Positions 20,621 to 33,007 are shown, counted from the stretch's first letter. The stretch is DNA of 64,000 bases from Tanytarsus gracilentus (GCA_038502055.1 JAXRKN010000028.1:1-64000); one strand, 5' to 3'. Translations and numbers: made by a program. The notes: generated from the sequence alone by a model not told the origin.

Positions 20621-22090
20621 AGCTATAAAAATCATAAAATATTTTACAGGTCATCGAAGCATAAAGATTTTGAGCCGACGTATTGGGAGATATTTTAATT
20701 CCATAAAGCACATCTCTCTGCATGTGATCCGCACATTTTATCTCTCTTTCGCTCAACACTTTATAAATAAAGTGAGAGCGCACGTGGTTGTAAGCAGCAT
20801 AAAATTATGTTAGCGTCGCTGAGAAAAAGAAGCAAGTAAATTACCATTTACCATTAAAACTCACACCTCTCTTTAGTTGAGTGGCTGCTCGCGCATGTAC
20901 ATGAGCGAATCTCTTTAGCGAAAAATCGTTGCTTAAGTTTTTAGTTTCCATTATTAAGCTGGTGCATTAAGACGCGTCTCTGAAAGCTACCGTCAAGTCA
21001 CATATTACACTTTCTAACGTCATATAGTTTCACTCTCGTTTTGCATCTCCTATTTTATAATTTCTAACTGGTTCTCTGGATACTTATTGCAACATCGAGT
21101 ATGTGTTGGCGAACGATTAAAATGCAATATCACAAAAAAGATCGAAAGTAAAAGTGAAGCAAGAGGTATAGAAATCGCGAATTCTAGCAGTCGGTCTTCG
21201 AAACTCACTAAAGGATGTTGTAACTCGCGTTGTTAAATGTGTAAAATAGAAATAATTTAGCTCTTTTTAAGGTGAGCTTAAAGCAGAAAAAGATTTGTAA
21301 TTGTGCGTTTCTAAATTGCTTATTTTTTGTCGATGTGATGTCGAGAGCAAAAAAGAAAGAAAGAAAAAAGTTATAAACTAGATCGATGGATGTATGCAAA
21401 AAAATGGTATTTCGTGATGATCAAAAATTGAAAACAGTTAAATGCGGATTTAATTAACTGTTGCAAAAAACTTTATTTAAAAAAATATTTGAAAAATTTT
21501 AAATCGAGAGCGTGATCAGTGAAAAACAATTTAAATAAATTTATATCGTGAAAATTTTACTGCAAACTTTGTATTATTTTTAAATCTCCTAATTGCAATT
21601 GTAAAGCTCTTAACATATTCAATTAACAATTAAATTGTACTTTTATCGCTAATTGGTCATTCGATTGAGACAAACTAGTTTAAGAGCAGCACGACAGTGT
21701 TAGAAGAAAAACTTCGATTAGAAAATGAAAGTCGCTTGATAACTTTTCCTTTCGTCGACTTTTTTCATAAAGATTTTCAATTTCATCAAGCGGCGATTAG
21801 TGTTGAAAACAAAATTAAAGATAACCGTTACTTAATTTTTATTTCATCTCAACATCGATTCATAAGCCTAAAGTGTAGCATGATGAGTAGACTAAAGCTA
21901 ATTTAATTAATAATCATTTTTATAACACAATAGAAGAAGAAAATTATAAATTGAAAAAAAAATTGCATTTGAGTGAAGTTTGTAATTCAGTGATCGTTTT
22001 GTGTGCAGACAAAATTGCTAAATAGCTGATAATTAAATGCTGTAAAAAATTAATCTTTCTCTCTCTCTCGTGTAACTTTTAGTGAAAACG
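20621..22090. other. Region upstream of the membrane-protein gene, probably promoter and 5' UTR
   Basis: No coding sequence is supported. Open frames are shorter than 95 codons and of low complexity. The last several hundred bases before the start codon at 22091 are plausible 5' untranslated sequence, with a short CT run at about 22053-22070. No TATA box, initiator or RNA gene could be assigned. Confidence 0.4.
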
Positions 22091-23714
22091 ATGGCTGCGA
22101 ATAAAGTGTGCAATACAAGTACAATTAATCAAAATATAGTTGAGCCATTCGATGCGAAAATGGCTAATCGATATGTGAAGAAATTCAGCACGTTGCTTAA
22201 CAATGACGATAGTAATGACATGTCGTTCTCAACAATCTCTGTTAAGTGAGTATTTTGGAAGGTTTAAAAAAATTCAAGAGCGCATAATATGTTGAGGAAA
22301 TTCATCATTAACTTAAATTCAAGTTCACAAAAAATTTAATTAGATTTTGAGCTTAAAAACAAATAATTAAATGATCTTGATGAATCATATTTGACGTTTG
22401 ACGGCTACTTGCATAACCTTTTAATGATGAAAATTTAATATAATTTTTTTAAGGACAAACTCACCACTGCCACCCCCTCCCCCACCACCTCTACCGCCAC
22501 CATTTTTCGCCAAAAATGACAGCTACATGAAACCAAATTCAAACAAAAATTCAGTTTGGGATCGAGGCAAGCACGATAATACTCAAAAATTAAGCTCACC
22601 AAGCACACACGATATCAACTATTTAAAGTGTTTAGAAAGCAACCTCGAATCTTACTTAGACTCGCTGCCACAAATTAAGCAAAACAATAATCATCATATG
22701 AAGCCATCAACGTCACCAACTAGCGATGATATTTTAATTGATGTCGATATCGAATCCTTTGACATGGGATCCATTAAGATGCGTCGAAATTCAGACGTTA
22801 AATTGAGCAATGAAACCGCGACATTAAAGTCGGTAAATAATCTCGTTAATGAGCAAGAGACCGCATCACTCTCTGATTTCCATAATGTTCGAGATGTCTT
22901 ACTCAACATTCAGCGGCGTCTTGAAACATATCTGTCTAGTTGTGAGAGAGGTGCAAAGCTCGAGGTGAATATAGAGGAGTTTTTAAAGGAACTCGATGAA
23001 TATGTGAATGTCATCAACGAGAAGAAGGAAAGTGAACTGCGGAGATTCTCTGAAAACATGTCGAATCAAACGACAATTGTTCAATTTAAGAGAGCTTTCT
23101 CGAAGAAAGATTTACGAATTTATGACACACTCGAGAGTGATGCTGTCAGTTATTATTCCAGTGACTCAATCTCAATATCCGACGTGCCTCGTAATCAACA
23201 TGGATTTATTATGAAAAATTGCTATGATAGATGTTCGTTAAACTCAAGCGGAAATAGTTGTAGTGACAGCCAAAGTGTCGAGTATTATTCAATGCTCATC
23301 AACGAAGATCGGAGCGAAAATTTACTCAACGACGCACCACCACCTCCGCTACCGCCACCGCCTCTCCATCCAAGATATTACGAGCAAGACAAAATTTCAC
23401 TAATCTTTCGAAATCCCGATAATGTCATTAAGCAATGGCAAAAGTATCAGCTCAATACGATTACAATTAAACCGAAGAAAAATAAATTTGTAAATTTTTC
23501 AAAGTCAAAGAAGAAGAAAAATAAGAATTATGACATTTGGTCTTTTACACTAGATTACCATAAAACGCGAATGCTGCAATTAAAGCTTGAAAAGGAGAGA
23601 AAAATTAGATTTTTATGTAGAATTTTCTTTTGCTCAATTGGCGTCATTTGCTTTGTTCTCGTGGTACTGTTAACTCAATCATTTTTCAACAATAGAAGAG
23701 GAGCTAATTTTTAG
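22091..23714 (+). CDS. Uncharacterised C-terminally anchored membrane protein, 471 aa
   Basis: Exons are 22091-22245 and 22454-23714. The intron has a GTGAGT donor and a TTTTTTTAAG acceptor and joins in frame to give 471 residues. Visible features: a proline run of more than ten residues (about 55-70), a Ser/Asn-rich acidic middle, a helical segment (residues about 195-240, LNIQRRLETYLSSCER onward) that may be coiled coil, a second proline run (PPPPLPPPPLHP, about 345-356), a very basic stretch (KPKKNKF...KKKKNKN, about 393-415), and one hydrophobic span near the end (about 440-460) followed by only some 12 residues. This arrangement fits a tail-anchored protein facing the cytosol. The polyproline runs could bind profilin, EVH1 or SH3 proteins. 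The family was not recognised. The short tail lacks the PPPx ending of KASH proteins. A poly(A) signal AATAAA is at 23909-23914. Confidence 0.75.
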
Positions 23715-23919
23715 ACTGTTAACTTTAATTCAATTAGAAATTTTAACTGAATTAATTCTTCCAGAGCTAAAAACTTAATCATTTTTAACCACGTGAATTT
23801 TTTCTTAAATTTCATCCAGTGATGAATAAATCACATAATTTAACGTTGCCAGAAATTACTCAATTTTTTTTTGAAAATAAAAAGTATTAAGTTATGACTG
23901 AGTGAGATAATAAAAAGGC

Positions 23920-24768
23920 GTGTATGTGTTATTTTTTTAATGTATCTATTTTTTATTTATTACAAAATCTCTTCTCTCATCTCTATATAATGTCCATAAT
24001 CATTTTTCATTTTCTCAAATTGCTATTTAATTAATATTTAATTTATAAAAAGTGTTGTATCAAAAAAACTATTTATTATAAATTTTTAAATCAACATAAA
24101 TATTCTACACAGATTTTAATTATGTTATGTTCTATATTATTATCTCTATTATCAAGTTCATGGATTTCCTTCAATTCAGTGTTCACTTACGGAAATTGAA
24201 AAGATTGGAAAATGTGAAGAAGAAAAAAAATGTTTTAAAAATAGAATTAAATTTATGTGTTCAGTACTGTTTGGCAGTTTTTTTAAATAGATTTTTTTCA
24301 TGAATGCATGTGTTGTATAATATTGACTTAATATGGAAGAAAAGGAAATGCTTGGAAATAAATAAATGCAATATTTCATTGTGGAATTTCAGAGAGAATT
24401 TTTTACTGCTCGAAGTCGATGGAATCGAATAAATCATCGAGGATTTTCATGCTCTATTCCTATGAGGTTTCTATTATGTGTGCGTTTTAAGCAAATTAAA
24501 TTAGTTTTATTTGAGAACTGGCCAAAAGACCAAAAATACTATTGTACTTCCATCGTTGTTGCATTTTCAAATCCACCGACTTCTTGCAGTAAGTACGATT
24601 ATTTAATATTACATTATTGTTTCTTTAAATGTGTTCCTTTAATGTTAAAAATAAATTTAATTCAAAAAAAATTTCCTCTTCTTTTCTTTCAGAGCACATT
24701 TTAAAGAAACAATTTCTTAATAGAGTTCTGGACAGACTTAATTTAAACATTGAATGTGTGTATTTTTA
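23920..24768. other. Intergenic, no gene seen
   Basis: Downstream of the membrane-protein poly(A) signal. The sequence is AT-rich with short, low-complexity open frames on both strands, none with splice continuity or a recognisable domain. Confidence 0.5.
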
Positions 24769-25074
24769 GTGTAACCCACGAAGTGGTGTAACACTTATAT
24801 GCGCCTATTTCCGTCCGTCCGTCCGTCCGTCTGTCTGTCTGTCTGTTCCATCGAGATCTGGCTCCTGAGATAGCTAGAGACTTCTAGTTTTGGCCAAATG
24901 GTAGGTCTATGAATTTAGATTCGGCCATTTTAGGAATTATTCGGCCACGGACCATGGGTCGGGCCACGGACGGTCCTAAAGTGCCTTTTTCATACAAATT
25001 TTTCTTATTGGCTTCATGTATGTCGTTGAACGCGTAATTGAACTAGAAATGATTGGCATGGATATGAAATTGGA

Positions 25075-25466
25075 ACACGGTGGAAAATGGAACATAATGG
25101 AAAACGGAATACGATGGAAAATGGAACATAATAGAAAACGGAACATAATGGAAAAGTAACGTAATGGAAAATGGAACACACTAGAAAACGGAACACAATG
25201 AAAAATGGAACGCAATGGAAAATGGAACACAATGGAAAATGGACCACAATGGAAAATGAAACACAATGGAAAATGAAAACAATGGAAAATGGAACACAGT
25301 GGAAAATGAAACAAATGGAAAATGAAACATAATGGAAAATGGAACGCAATGGAAAATGAAACAAATGGAAAATGGAACACAAAGGATACTGGAACATAGT
25401 GGAAAATGAAACAAAATGGAAAATTGAACAAAGTGGAAAATGAAACACAATGAAAAATAAAAAACA
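25075..25466. repeat. Minisatellite, ~17-bp unit
   Basis: Roughly twenty degenerate copies of a unit close to GGAAAATGGAACACAAT occur in tandem. Copies vary by one to three bases and small indels. It lies within the inverted-repeat-bounded element. Confidence 0.9.
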
Positions 25467-25478
25467 GTCGAAACACAG

Positions 25479-25636
25479 TGGGAAGCCATTTTGGGAAGCC
25501 ATTTTGGGAAGCCATTTTGGGAAGCCAGTTTTGGGAAGCCATTTTTGGGAAGCCATTTTTGGGAAGCCATTTTGGGAAGCCATTTTTGGGAAGCCATTTT
25601 TTAGAAGCCAAAAGGGGAGGCCAGAAGGGGAAGCCA
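25479..25636. repeat. Minisatellite, 13-15-bp unit
   Basis: About eleven copies of a unit close to GGGAAGCCATTTTT occur in tandem, the last three degenerate (AAAAGGGGAGGCC type). It sits directly beside the ~17-bp minisatellite and just inside the right inverted repeat of the same element. Confidence 0.9.
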
Positions 25637-25699
25637 ATACTGATCTGTTACAAGTGGGTTACACGGCAACACCCACGTGTGGGTTTTGAAACATTTTTT

Positions 25700-26460
25700 T
25701 TCTCGATTCTCTTACAGAAATATATAAACAATTACTCAAATTTATTATCTACGCACTGACTCTTCATTTTCCTTCCTCTCTATATATATGAATGAAAATT
25801 TTCTTCTTACTATTTTTTTTGATTTAAAAACTCACTAAAATTTTGTTCACTCACTTACTTATTTAACCTGTAATTTTTATCGACTATTTTCACTTTCAGG
25901 GCAACCTCTTCTAAATTTGTAAAATAATTTTGGACTTTATCATGTTTTTTTGGGAGTCTTTTAAAGCTCCATTCTACTGTCATGTCACTCAAAAATAATT
26001 TGAATTTAGTACGAATTTTTTTTTTCTTGTGCTGATATATACCAACTAGAATCTGAAGCAGATCATAGGCAATTTTGTTTTAAAATTATTTATGTGTGTG
26101 CTTTATGAGATCAAACGATGACATTGACATATTTAGAAATTGCATTGTGAGCTACCATCGATGCATTAAAAATTTTGAGGTAATTTTCATTGTGATCTTT
26201 TTAAAGAGTGCACACACAGCTTGTGTCATAGAGCTGTCACCTTTCGTACACAGATATTTATTCGTTTAAAAAATGTCATGATTTTGGAGGGTTGAAAGTT
26301 TCTAAAAGCTCTCAATTTTATCCAAGGGATGTTCATTGAAATTTAAAATTAAAGTTTTCACCCTCACTAACAGACTTTATGCATAAGAATACTCACCTGT
26401 TGGCTTTCTATGGGAAGCAATTTTAGCCTTATACATGTATATTTTTTTTAAAAAAAAATA
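25700..26460. other. Intergenic, no gene seen
   Basis: AT-rich sequence between the inverted-repeat element and the end of the PIH1-like gene. It probably includes the 3' untranslated end of that minus-strand gene. No open frame with coding character is seen. Confidence 0.5.
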
Positions 26461-26464
26461 AAGC

Positions 26465-27745
26465 CTAATCTGCATCACTTTTTTGCTGTTGATTAGCTGT
26501 CGTATGTGTTGGCGAGCCGGTGGCTGAAGACGATGTCTTATTTCGACGGAAAAAATTGAGACTCTTTTTCGTCTTTACCTTTGTCTCACCAAGCTGCTGC
26601 TCTTCACTATTACCCTTCTCTTTGGTGTCTTTATCCTTGCTCGACGTCAAGAATTTCGGCAAAAAGTGATGAGATTCTTTGTTCTTTTGATTTTGAGCTT
26701 TCACGAGCTTTTCACTAGATTCATTCTCATTATTAAGATTATTAGAAATATTTTTGTTTGACTTTTTACTACTGGCATTATCACTCAGCGACAATTTATC
26801 AATAACGATCACGGCACTTTTTTCGTCCGTCATCGTCATCTCTTGAATGTCGTCCGAATGGTGATTATTGGAATTATTATTATCGACAACAACAATTGAT
26901 TTCTCGGAAGAGTCCTGCTCATCGTGTCCATTTGAATGAATGTTTTCTTCACTTTTTAAAGGCGCATCAACTAGCTCATTAATAGGGAAGTTTGAGTCTA
27001 TCGAGGGTGGTCGAATGAGAGGCGGCGAACATGCGGCTCCGCTCTCGGGACCAAATTCCGTATATACAACAATATCCGATACACCTGCTTTTTCCTTATC
27101 ACGAAAATTCTGTACGGCAGTCCAAATGTCCTTAAGCTCACCAGTTAGATCGCGATCTTTGAGAATCTGAGGTTTTTTCGAGAGTATCAAGCCCGGCTGA
27201 TTCATTGCCTCAACAAATTCGCACATAAGTTCAACTAAGTTCATTTGTTCGGGTGTCTCGGGACAATTTCTGCCGGCATTTTTGAGTACTTCTGGTGATG
27301 CCATTACAGCAAATATGAGTTGAGGTGGCGGTGATGTTTGCTGCTGTGTTTGATAGAGTGAAGTCTTAAACAAATTGGACGATCGAATTTGCATGCCGCC
27401 ATATAGAGGTACCTATAGAGTGAGAGAGAGAGATACAGTTAGATGACCATTTTTGGATCGCATTAAACAGTTTTGCTCGCAAAGAGGGACACTAAAGTGT
27501 AATTTTTGTAAGAAAACTACGCGACTTACCGGATCGAATTCACTTAGTTGATTGGCGATTCGCGAGTATGAGAGAACATTAATAAACACTTCCCGGCCAT
27601 CAGGAAGGCTCTCTTTAATGCAAAATTTGGGCTGTGGGGGACATTTAAAGGACTTGGCGGCCGATCGATGTCGCTTATTGTTCATTATCGTGAGGAGAGT
27701 TTGGTCATCGAGACTTAAGCTTAGATTTTCATTGTTGTTGTACAT
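26465..27745 (-). CDS. PIH1 domain protein, PIH1D1-like (R2TP co-chaperone), 387 aa
   Basis: Exons are complement(26465..27412, 27530..27745). The intron has a GTAAGT donor and a CTCTATAG acceptor and keeps the frame. Exon 1 ends in ...EFDP and exon 2 continues VPLYGG, rebuilding a PIH1-type motif. The PIH1 domain covers residues about 35-185: EVFINVLSYSRIA, then LYGGM, then a helical part with EVLKNAGRN and the DRDLTGELKDIW segment. PIH1D1 is an adaptor of the HSP90-R2TP complex that recruits phosphorylated clients during assembly of snoRNPs, RNA polymerases and PIKK kinases; assigning D1 rather than another PIH1 member rests on overall pattern. The C-terminal half is low complexity, rich in Ser, Asn, Lys and Glu, and replaces the usual CS-like C-terminus, which I do not see. 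Start codons of this gene and the plus-strand MADF gene lie 549 bp apart, so a shared promoter is possible. Confidence 0.7.
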
Positions 27746-28293
27746 AATAATTCTTATTTAGTCTTCCTCACAATGAATTCGATGGGACTTTTCGGTAATT
27801 TCGGCATTTAACACCCTCACAATGGAAAATATTATGAGATGTGTGAGTTATTAACTAGTTTAAGCGTGATTTTTGATGTTTAAAAAAGGAAAAACTTTTG
27901 GACGAAGAAATAAAAGATTTCTTTTTCAAAAAATATGCACCCTTGAGGAATTGATGAAAAACTGTGTATTTTATTGGTGCGGGACACTTTGATAATTTTT
28001 AATTAATTTTAAAGAATTAAGTAAACACGTGGCCGACTTGTTTAGTATGTTTTTTAATTTTAAATTAATCAGTTACTTTTAAATTTTAAAAGTTAATTTT
28101 AAATATTTTCATCCTCAGTTTCTCACCCTTTTAAATTTTACAATTTTTGCATCAAGGGCACAACAACAAGAAAAATAGTTTTCTCGCAAAATAAATAATT
28201 AAGGACGTTATCCAATAGACAACTGCACAGTTATCAACTCAAACCATTAAGGCGTCATTTGTTAACTTCAAGAAGCTAAAAGAAGAACAGAAA
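27746..28293. promoter_or_regulatory. Divergent promoter region between PIH1-like and MADF-BESS genes
   Basis: 548 bp lie between two head-to-head start codons. The sequence is AT-rich and holds no coding frame. A shared or back-to-back promoter is inferred from geometry; no specific TATA, initiator or DPE element was assigned. Confidence 0.4.
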
Positions 28294-29166
28294 ATGATTG
28301 CGACACAAAAGAGAATTGATTCCAAAGTCTTTATCGAATCCGTCAAACGATATCCAGAAATTTTCGACACTCAGTAAGTTATTTAAGTAAATTGAAAATG
28401 GGTTTAAATTTCATCCAAAATAGACATCCAGGCTTTAAGCAACAAGATGATAAAAGCGGAGCTTGGGAGAAGATTGCGGGAGAATTTCACACTGATGGTG
28501 AGTTCAACAAGCGCGTCTCTATAGATCGATTGGCTATAATTATTTATTCTAGCTGATGTCTGTAAGAAAAAGTTCCGAACACTCCGCGAACGTTACACTC
28601 GTGAGCTACGAAGAAGCTACCTTGAGCCAAATACATCGATCAAATTTGAGTACTTTAAGCAGCTCTCGTTTCTCAATCCCTACATTAAATTTCGCTCGAT
28701 TATGTTTGAGACGTCAACTGATACGGGAAAGACGGTTGTTACAAAGCGCGATGACGTTTCAATGGACAAGGCTGTTAGTGACATAAAGATGCTAGATGGA
28801 GAGAGCTATTATGAGGAAGAAACAGAGCACGAGCAACAGCCAGAAACAAATGAATCGGTCAACATTATCTATGAGGCAGCATCGGGAGAGCAAATTTCTG
28901 ACTATACGTCATCCATTCAAGGCTCACAAATCGGCCAAATGAACGATCAACAGCACCTTGAAGAAGAAATCATTACAGTCCAGCCGAGTTCCAGTAAGAA
29001 GCGAAAATCCGACGATTGGGAGTGTGACGATGATGATAATGGCGATAGATATTTCTCAATGTCCATTGCCTGTTCACTGAAGCGCCTCTCTACAATCAAT
29101 AATCTTAAGGCAAAAGTTGAAATCTATCAGATACTCGAAAAATACGCGAGTAAAGAGAAATTGTAG
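28294..29166 (+). CDS. MADF-BESS domain transcriptional regulator, 255 aa
   Basis: Exons are 28294-28373, 28424-28497 and 28553-29166. Both introns (50 and 55 nt) use GT-AG sites (GTAAGT and GTGAGT donors) and hold the frame. The MADF (Myb/SANT-like) domain spans residues about 10-100: FIESVKRYPEIFD, then GAWEKIAGEF, then KKKFRTLRERYTREL, then YFKQLSFLNPYI. The C-terminal 40 residues (YFSMSIACSLKRLS...KVEIYQILEKYA) fit a BESS motif, used for protein-protein contacts. The linker is acidic and Gln/Ser-rich, with a KKRKSDD stretch that could be a nuclear signal. MADF-BESS proteins, such as the Drosophila Adf-1 and Dip3 group, bind DNA and regulate transcription in the nucleus; the ortholog is not resolved. 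A poly(A) signal AATAAA lies at 29189-29194. The gene is divergent from the PIH1-like gene. Confidence 0.85.
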
Positions 29167-29375
29167 TTAAGAAATTATTTTATTTTTCAATAAACGGTAA
29201 TTTGAATTTTAACGGTCGTCGAGAATTTAAATTATTGCTTCGAAATCAATTTTCGCTTCAACTAAAACAGAGTCCATTTTCGATGTTTGAAAAAGTTTAC
29301 AGAAAAAAGAAAATGAAAAAACACTGAACATAGTGCTCAAAGTAGTAAATAAAGAATTGAAGTTAACTCACAAAA

Positions 29376-32300
29376 ATGGATAATAACCAGACGAGATCAA
29401 TGGAAGCCGTTCATACTTTTACAAATGAGGTAAATAAAAAGTTTTTGTGTGGCCACAAATTAAATTTCGAAATTTCTTTGAATTCTCGTGATAAACACTA
29501 AAGTTTTGTTTAAAAGTGCAATCTAGTGAATGTCGTCACGGTTTTAATTGTGTTTACAGTAATCCAGTTTGATTAAATTAAGTCTAAAAAATTTTTCATA
29601 TAATTTCAGCTTTTCTCGCTCTACGATTTTAAAGTTCCCATTAGCAAGGCGAAAATGGGTGCGATAACGAAGAGTGCACTGAAAGCAATTAAATTCTATA
29701 AACACGTAGTTCAGAATGTTGAAAAGTTTATACTGAAATGCAAGCCCGAATACAAGATCCCCGGACTTTATGTTATCGATGCCATCGTTAGGCAATCGCG
29801 ACATCAATTTGGGGCCGAGAAGGATGTCTATGCTCCGAGATTCGCTAGAAACATGGAAGATACATTTGCACACTTGTTTCGATGTTCACAAGAGGATAAG
29901 GTATGATAACTTATTTACGTAATTTGATGTTTAATTTATTAATTAATTACATTTTAGAGTAAAATCATTCGTGTCCTCAACTTGTGGCAGAAAAACAATG
30001 TCTTTGCACCGGAAGTTATTCAGCCGCTTTTTGATTTAGCTAATCCCGATCATCCGGTTCATCAGAACTTTAACTTGCAGCAGCAGCAGCAAAATCAAGC
30101 GAACGACATCAATAATGGCAATGTCGTTCGAGAGTCACCAATTAAGGAAGATCAAAATGCCGAGATGCTCAATGCATCGAATCTACAAAAGTTTCAATAT
30201 CAACAGCTTATGATGCAGCAACAAGCAGATTCGGGTACATCAGGCGTAACATTAGAACAGATGAAGTTCAATAAACAGCTGCTCGAATTCGACTACGGAT
30301 CCGATGGCGATGAAGACAAGACCGATGCCATGCAGTATCAAGCGGCATCATCGAATGCAATACCATATCCGTTCAATAAGGTTTTAGAGGACCCGAATAT
30401 CATTAAACAGCTTCAAAATATCAAAAATATCGATGTTCAACGGTACTTGAGTGAAATGCCTAGTGGCAATAGTATGGAAATGAATGCGGCTCCACTAGGT
30501 GGAATCACTCTTGCAAATATAAACACACTGCGCGGTCCACAAACAATTAATCTGATCGAAAGTAAGGATCAGGATGTTGAATTTATTGGCGATACAATGA
30601 TGTCTGAGGTTATACCGGTTAGTTCACGTTCGCCAACACCCAGCAACAAGCATGGCAGTAATAAAAGACGAAGGAGTCGAAGCTATTCGAGAGACAGAGA
30701 TAGATATAGAGGTCGGAGACATTCTCGCACCAGAAGTCATTCGAGATCAAGATCGAGGTCCCCGAGAAATCGCAGGAGAAATTCTCGTGACAGAGAGAGA
30801 GAGAGACCGCGCGATAAGGAACGAGAGAAGCAGAGGGAAATTGAAAAGGAGAGACGCCGTAAAGGACTTCCAGACATTAAGAAGGATCATTTGTCGGTGT
30901 GTAGTACTACGCTGTGGGTTGGACATTTGTCTAAGCTCGTCCAGCAAGAAGAACTTTCGGACACCTTCGGCAAATACGGTGATATTATTAGTATCGACAT
31001 GATTCCGCCTCGTGGATGTGCCTACATTGTTATGAATAGACGTCAAGATGCGCATAAGGCGATGCAACAGTTGAAAAATCATAAGATGCATAATCGAACA
31101 ATCACAATTTCGTGGGCGGCGGGAAAAGGTGTAAAAGGCAAAGAGTGGAAAGATTATTTTGATCAGACACTGGGCGTAACATATATCCCATGCAGTAAGC
31201 TCTCGCAGCAAACGGACTTTGAATCGCTTGAAGAGGGAGGCATGTACGATGAAGACACGATTCCCGTGTGGATTAAAGAAAAGATGAAACAAGTACCACA
31301 ACCGGTTGCCGTTAATAAGGAAGGCCTCATAATGCCACAATTCTTTGGCCTACCATCAGATGTCTCAGCCATCGACACAAGCCAGCCGCCACCAAGTGCA
31401 CAATCTTTAATGCCAACTACAATGCCAACATTTCCACTCGGTGCTCGTCTCTTAATGCCTAACGTCTTACCGCTAGGCGTTCCACCACCAAACATGCTCG
31501 GAATGATGTTTCCATCGACGAGCGCTGATAAAATAAATCCAGCACTATTGGGATTTCCATTAGCCGTTCAGCAACAGCAGCAGCAGCAACAACAACAACA
31601 CCATCAATCTATCCCCAGCGATGACCATATGGACATTGAAATGGATGATGAACATCACAATACGCCATCAACCTCGAAAGATGCACTGTTACAAGCAGCC
31701 TTCTACAATCAACCACCGCCTCAACTCGGAATGGCTTCGCTTTTAATGCAACAAAATGAGTCACTAAACGATAGAAATCGTAATAATAGAAGTCATAGCC
31801 GCGAAACGGATCGTAGAAGAAGATCGGATAATAATAATAGTTATAACAGCAGAAATAGTGGTCGGTGGAGTAACTCTAACGACTCGAATGTCCGTGAAAG
31901 TCGAAGTGGACGTAGTGAAAACAATAATGGACGGTCGCGAGATGGTGAGTGGATAGTTTTGAAAATTATTACTATGTGACGCAATTTTTTTTTAAATTTA
32001 ACGGGATTTCACACTTTTATGCTCGAGAGTTTTCACTAATATTGGATAACTTATATATATCCAGGTGGATCTTACAATAATTTCAATCGACGACATGATG
32101 ATCAATTTTCGCAACCGATGGGCAATAGTCGGCCAAGAAATAATGGTGAGCATCAACACACACGTGCTGTTGTGAGATTTCAAAAGACTCCAAAATAATA
32201 TTCAAATAATCAATTTTCAAGAATGTTCTCATATATTTTAATCACGCGTTACATAATCTTCATAAATAATAAATATATAGGCTTATGTTTACAATTTTTA

Positions 32301-33007
32301 ATTCATAATTTTATTAATTTAGATTTCAATCGAGATGATTATGATCGTCGCCAAGGTGGATTTTCGAATCGAGGAGGATTTAATAATCAACAGGCGCGCG
32401 GAAGTAGAGGAAGTTTTACATCTCGCGGTGGAGGTGGCCGAGGCCGAGATGGAAATACGCGAGGTAATTTAATTTAGAATTTCAATGTTCTCAATCAAAA
32501 AAATTAATTTTGTTATCTTTAGGCTTTAATAACAACTTTAACGATCGTCAACAAGGATTTGATCGTGACTCGCGTGGATCAAGAGGCGGAAGAAATTGGA
32601 ATCGTGACGAAAGTGTCGAAAGAAGGCAAAACTTTAGAGGTGGAAACCGTAATCAAAGATGGTCGGACAATCAGCGTCAAGAAGAAGAGGATGACAATGA
32701 TAACGGATGGAATGATGAAGAAAACACTCAAAATTCAAGCAACGAACTTCCTGTAGAGAATCAAAAAAGTTTCGAAAATAGCGAGAGCAAAGGAAACGAT
32801 GATTTCCAGCCGGCTCCACAAGAGGAAGCACCGCCCGGAACTGATGACTATGATCAACAGCAAGAGACCGCGTCAAGTAATCCACCGAGTGAATCCTTCA
32901 ATAGTGGCGGAAATAACGAAGAAAATTCAAATTTTAACGAAAGTACAGTGGTCGAAAATGCTGGAAATACGACGCCGTTGTGTGACGAGAATGAAGCTAA
33001 AGAATAA
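29376..33007 (+). CDS. SCAF4/SCAF8-like CTD-interacting SR protein, 1012 aa
   Basis: Exons: 29376-29429, 29610-29900, 29958-31944, 32065-32145, 32323-32463, 32523-33007. All introns are GT-AG, and the phases join to 1012 residues. An N-terminal CID (residues about 1-140, with ITKSALKAIKFYKHVVQNVE and PGLYVIDAIVRQSRHQFG) binds the phosphorylated C-terminal domain of RNA polymerase II. An RS-rich domain lies at about 343-425. One RRM (about 430-505) has RNP2-like LWVGHL and RNP1-like GCAYIVM. Then come a Pro/Met-rich part, a polyQ run (about 655-665) and a Gly/Arg/Asn-rich tail built from the last short exons. SCAF4 and SCAF8 couple elongating polymerase to RNA processing and suppress premature polyadenylation; that role is inferred from the CID-RS-RRM order. 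Which vertebrate paralog it matches cannot be told. Reading past the 31944 donor would give a short alternative C-terminus stopping at 31979. Confidence 0.9.

Larger units (their letters stand above)
24769..25664. mobile_element. Repeat-rich non-autonomous element with 11-bp terminal inverted repeats
   Basis: An exact 11-bp inverted repeat bounds the region: GTGTAACCCAC at 24769-24779 and GTGGGTTACAC at 25654-25664. Inside are a GTCC/GTCT tetranucleotide tract (about 24811-24846), a unique part with GC-rich text including ACGGACGGTCC, a minisatellite of about 17 bp (25075-25466) and one of 13-15 bp (25479-25636). About 24965-25035 matches, inverted, the edge of the 120-bp array element at 20.2 kb. 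Long minus-strand frames of more than 200 codons across this part are Phe/Pro/Ser repeats produced by the minisatellites and not a gene. No transposase is present. A foldback-like or other DNA-transposon derivative is likely; the superfamily is not recognised. Confidence 0.6.

Noticed and set aside
23600..23714. C-terminal membrane span considered as a KASH domain
   Set aside because: The tail after the span is too short and does not end in PPPx.
24976..25637. Long overlapping minus-strand frames (up to 211 codons) rich in Phe, Pro and Ser
   Set aside because: They are translations of two minisatellites. Three frames and both strands are open because of the repeat, with no start context or domain.
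30747..31495. Long antisense frames (up to 197 codons) opposite the SCAF-like gene
   Set aside because: They mirror the codon bias of the RS and RRM coding sequence. No domain, splice sites or start context.
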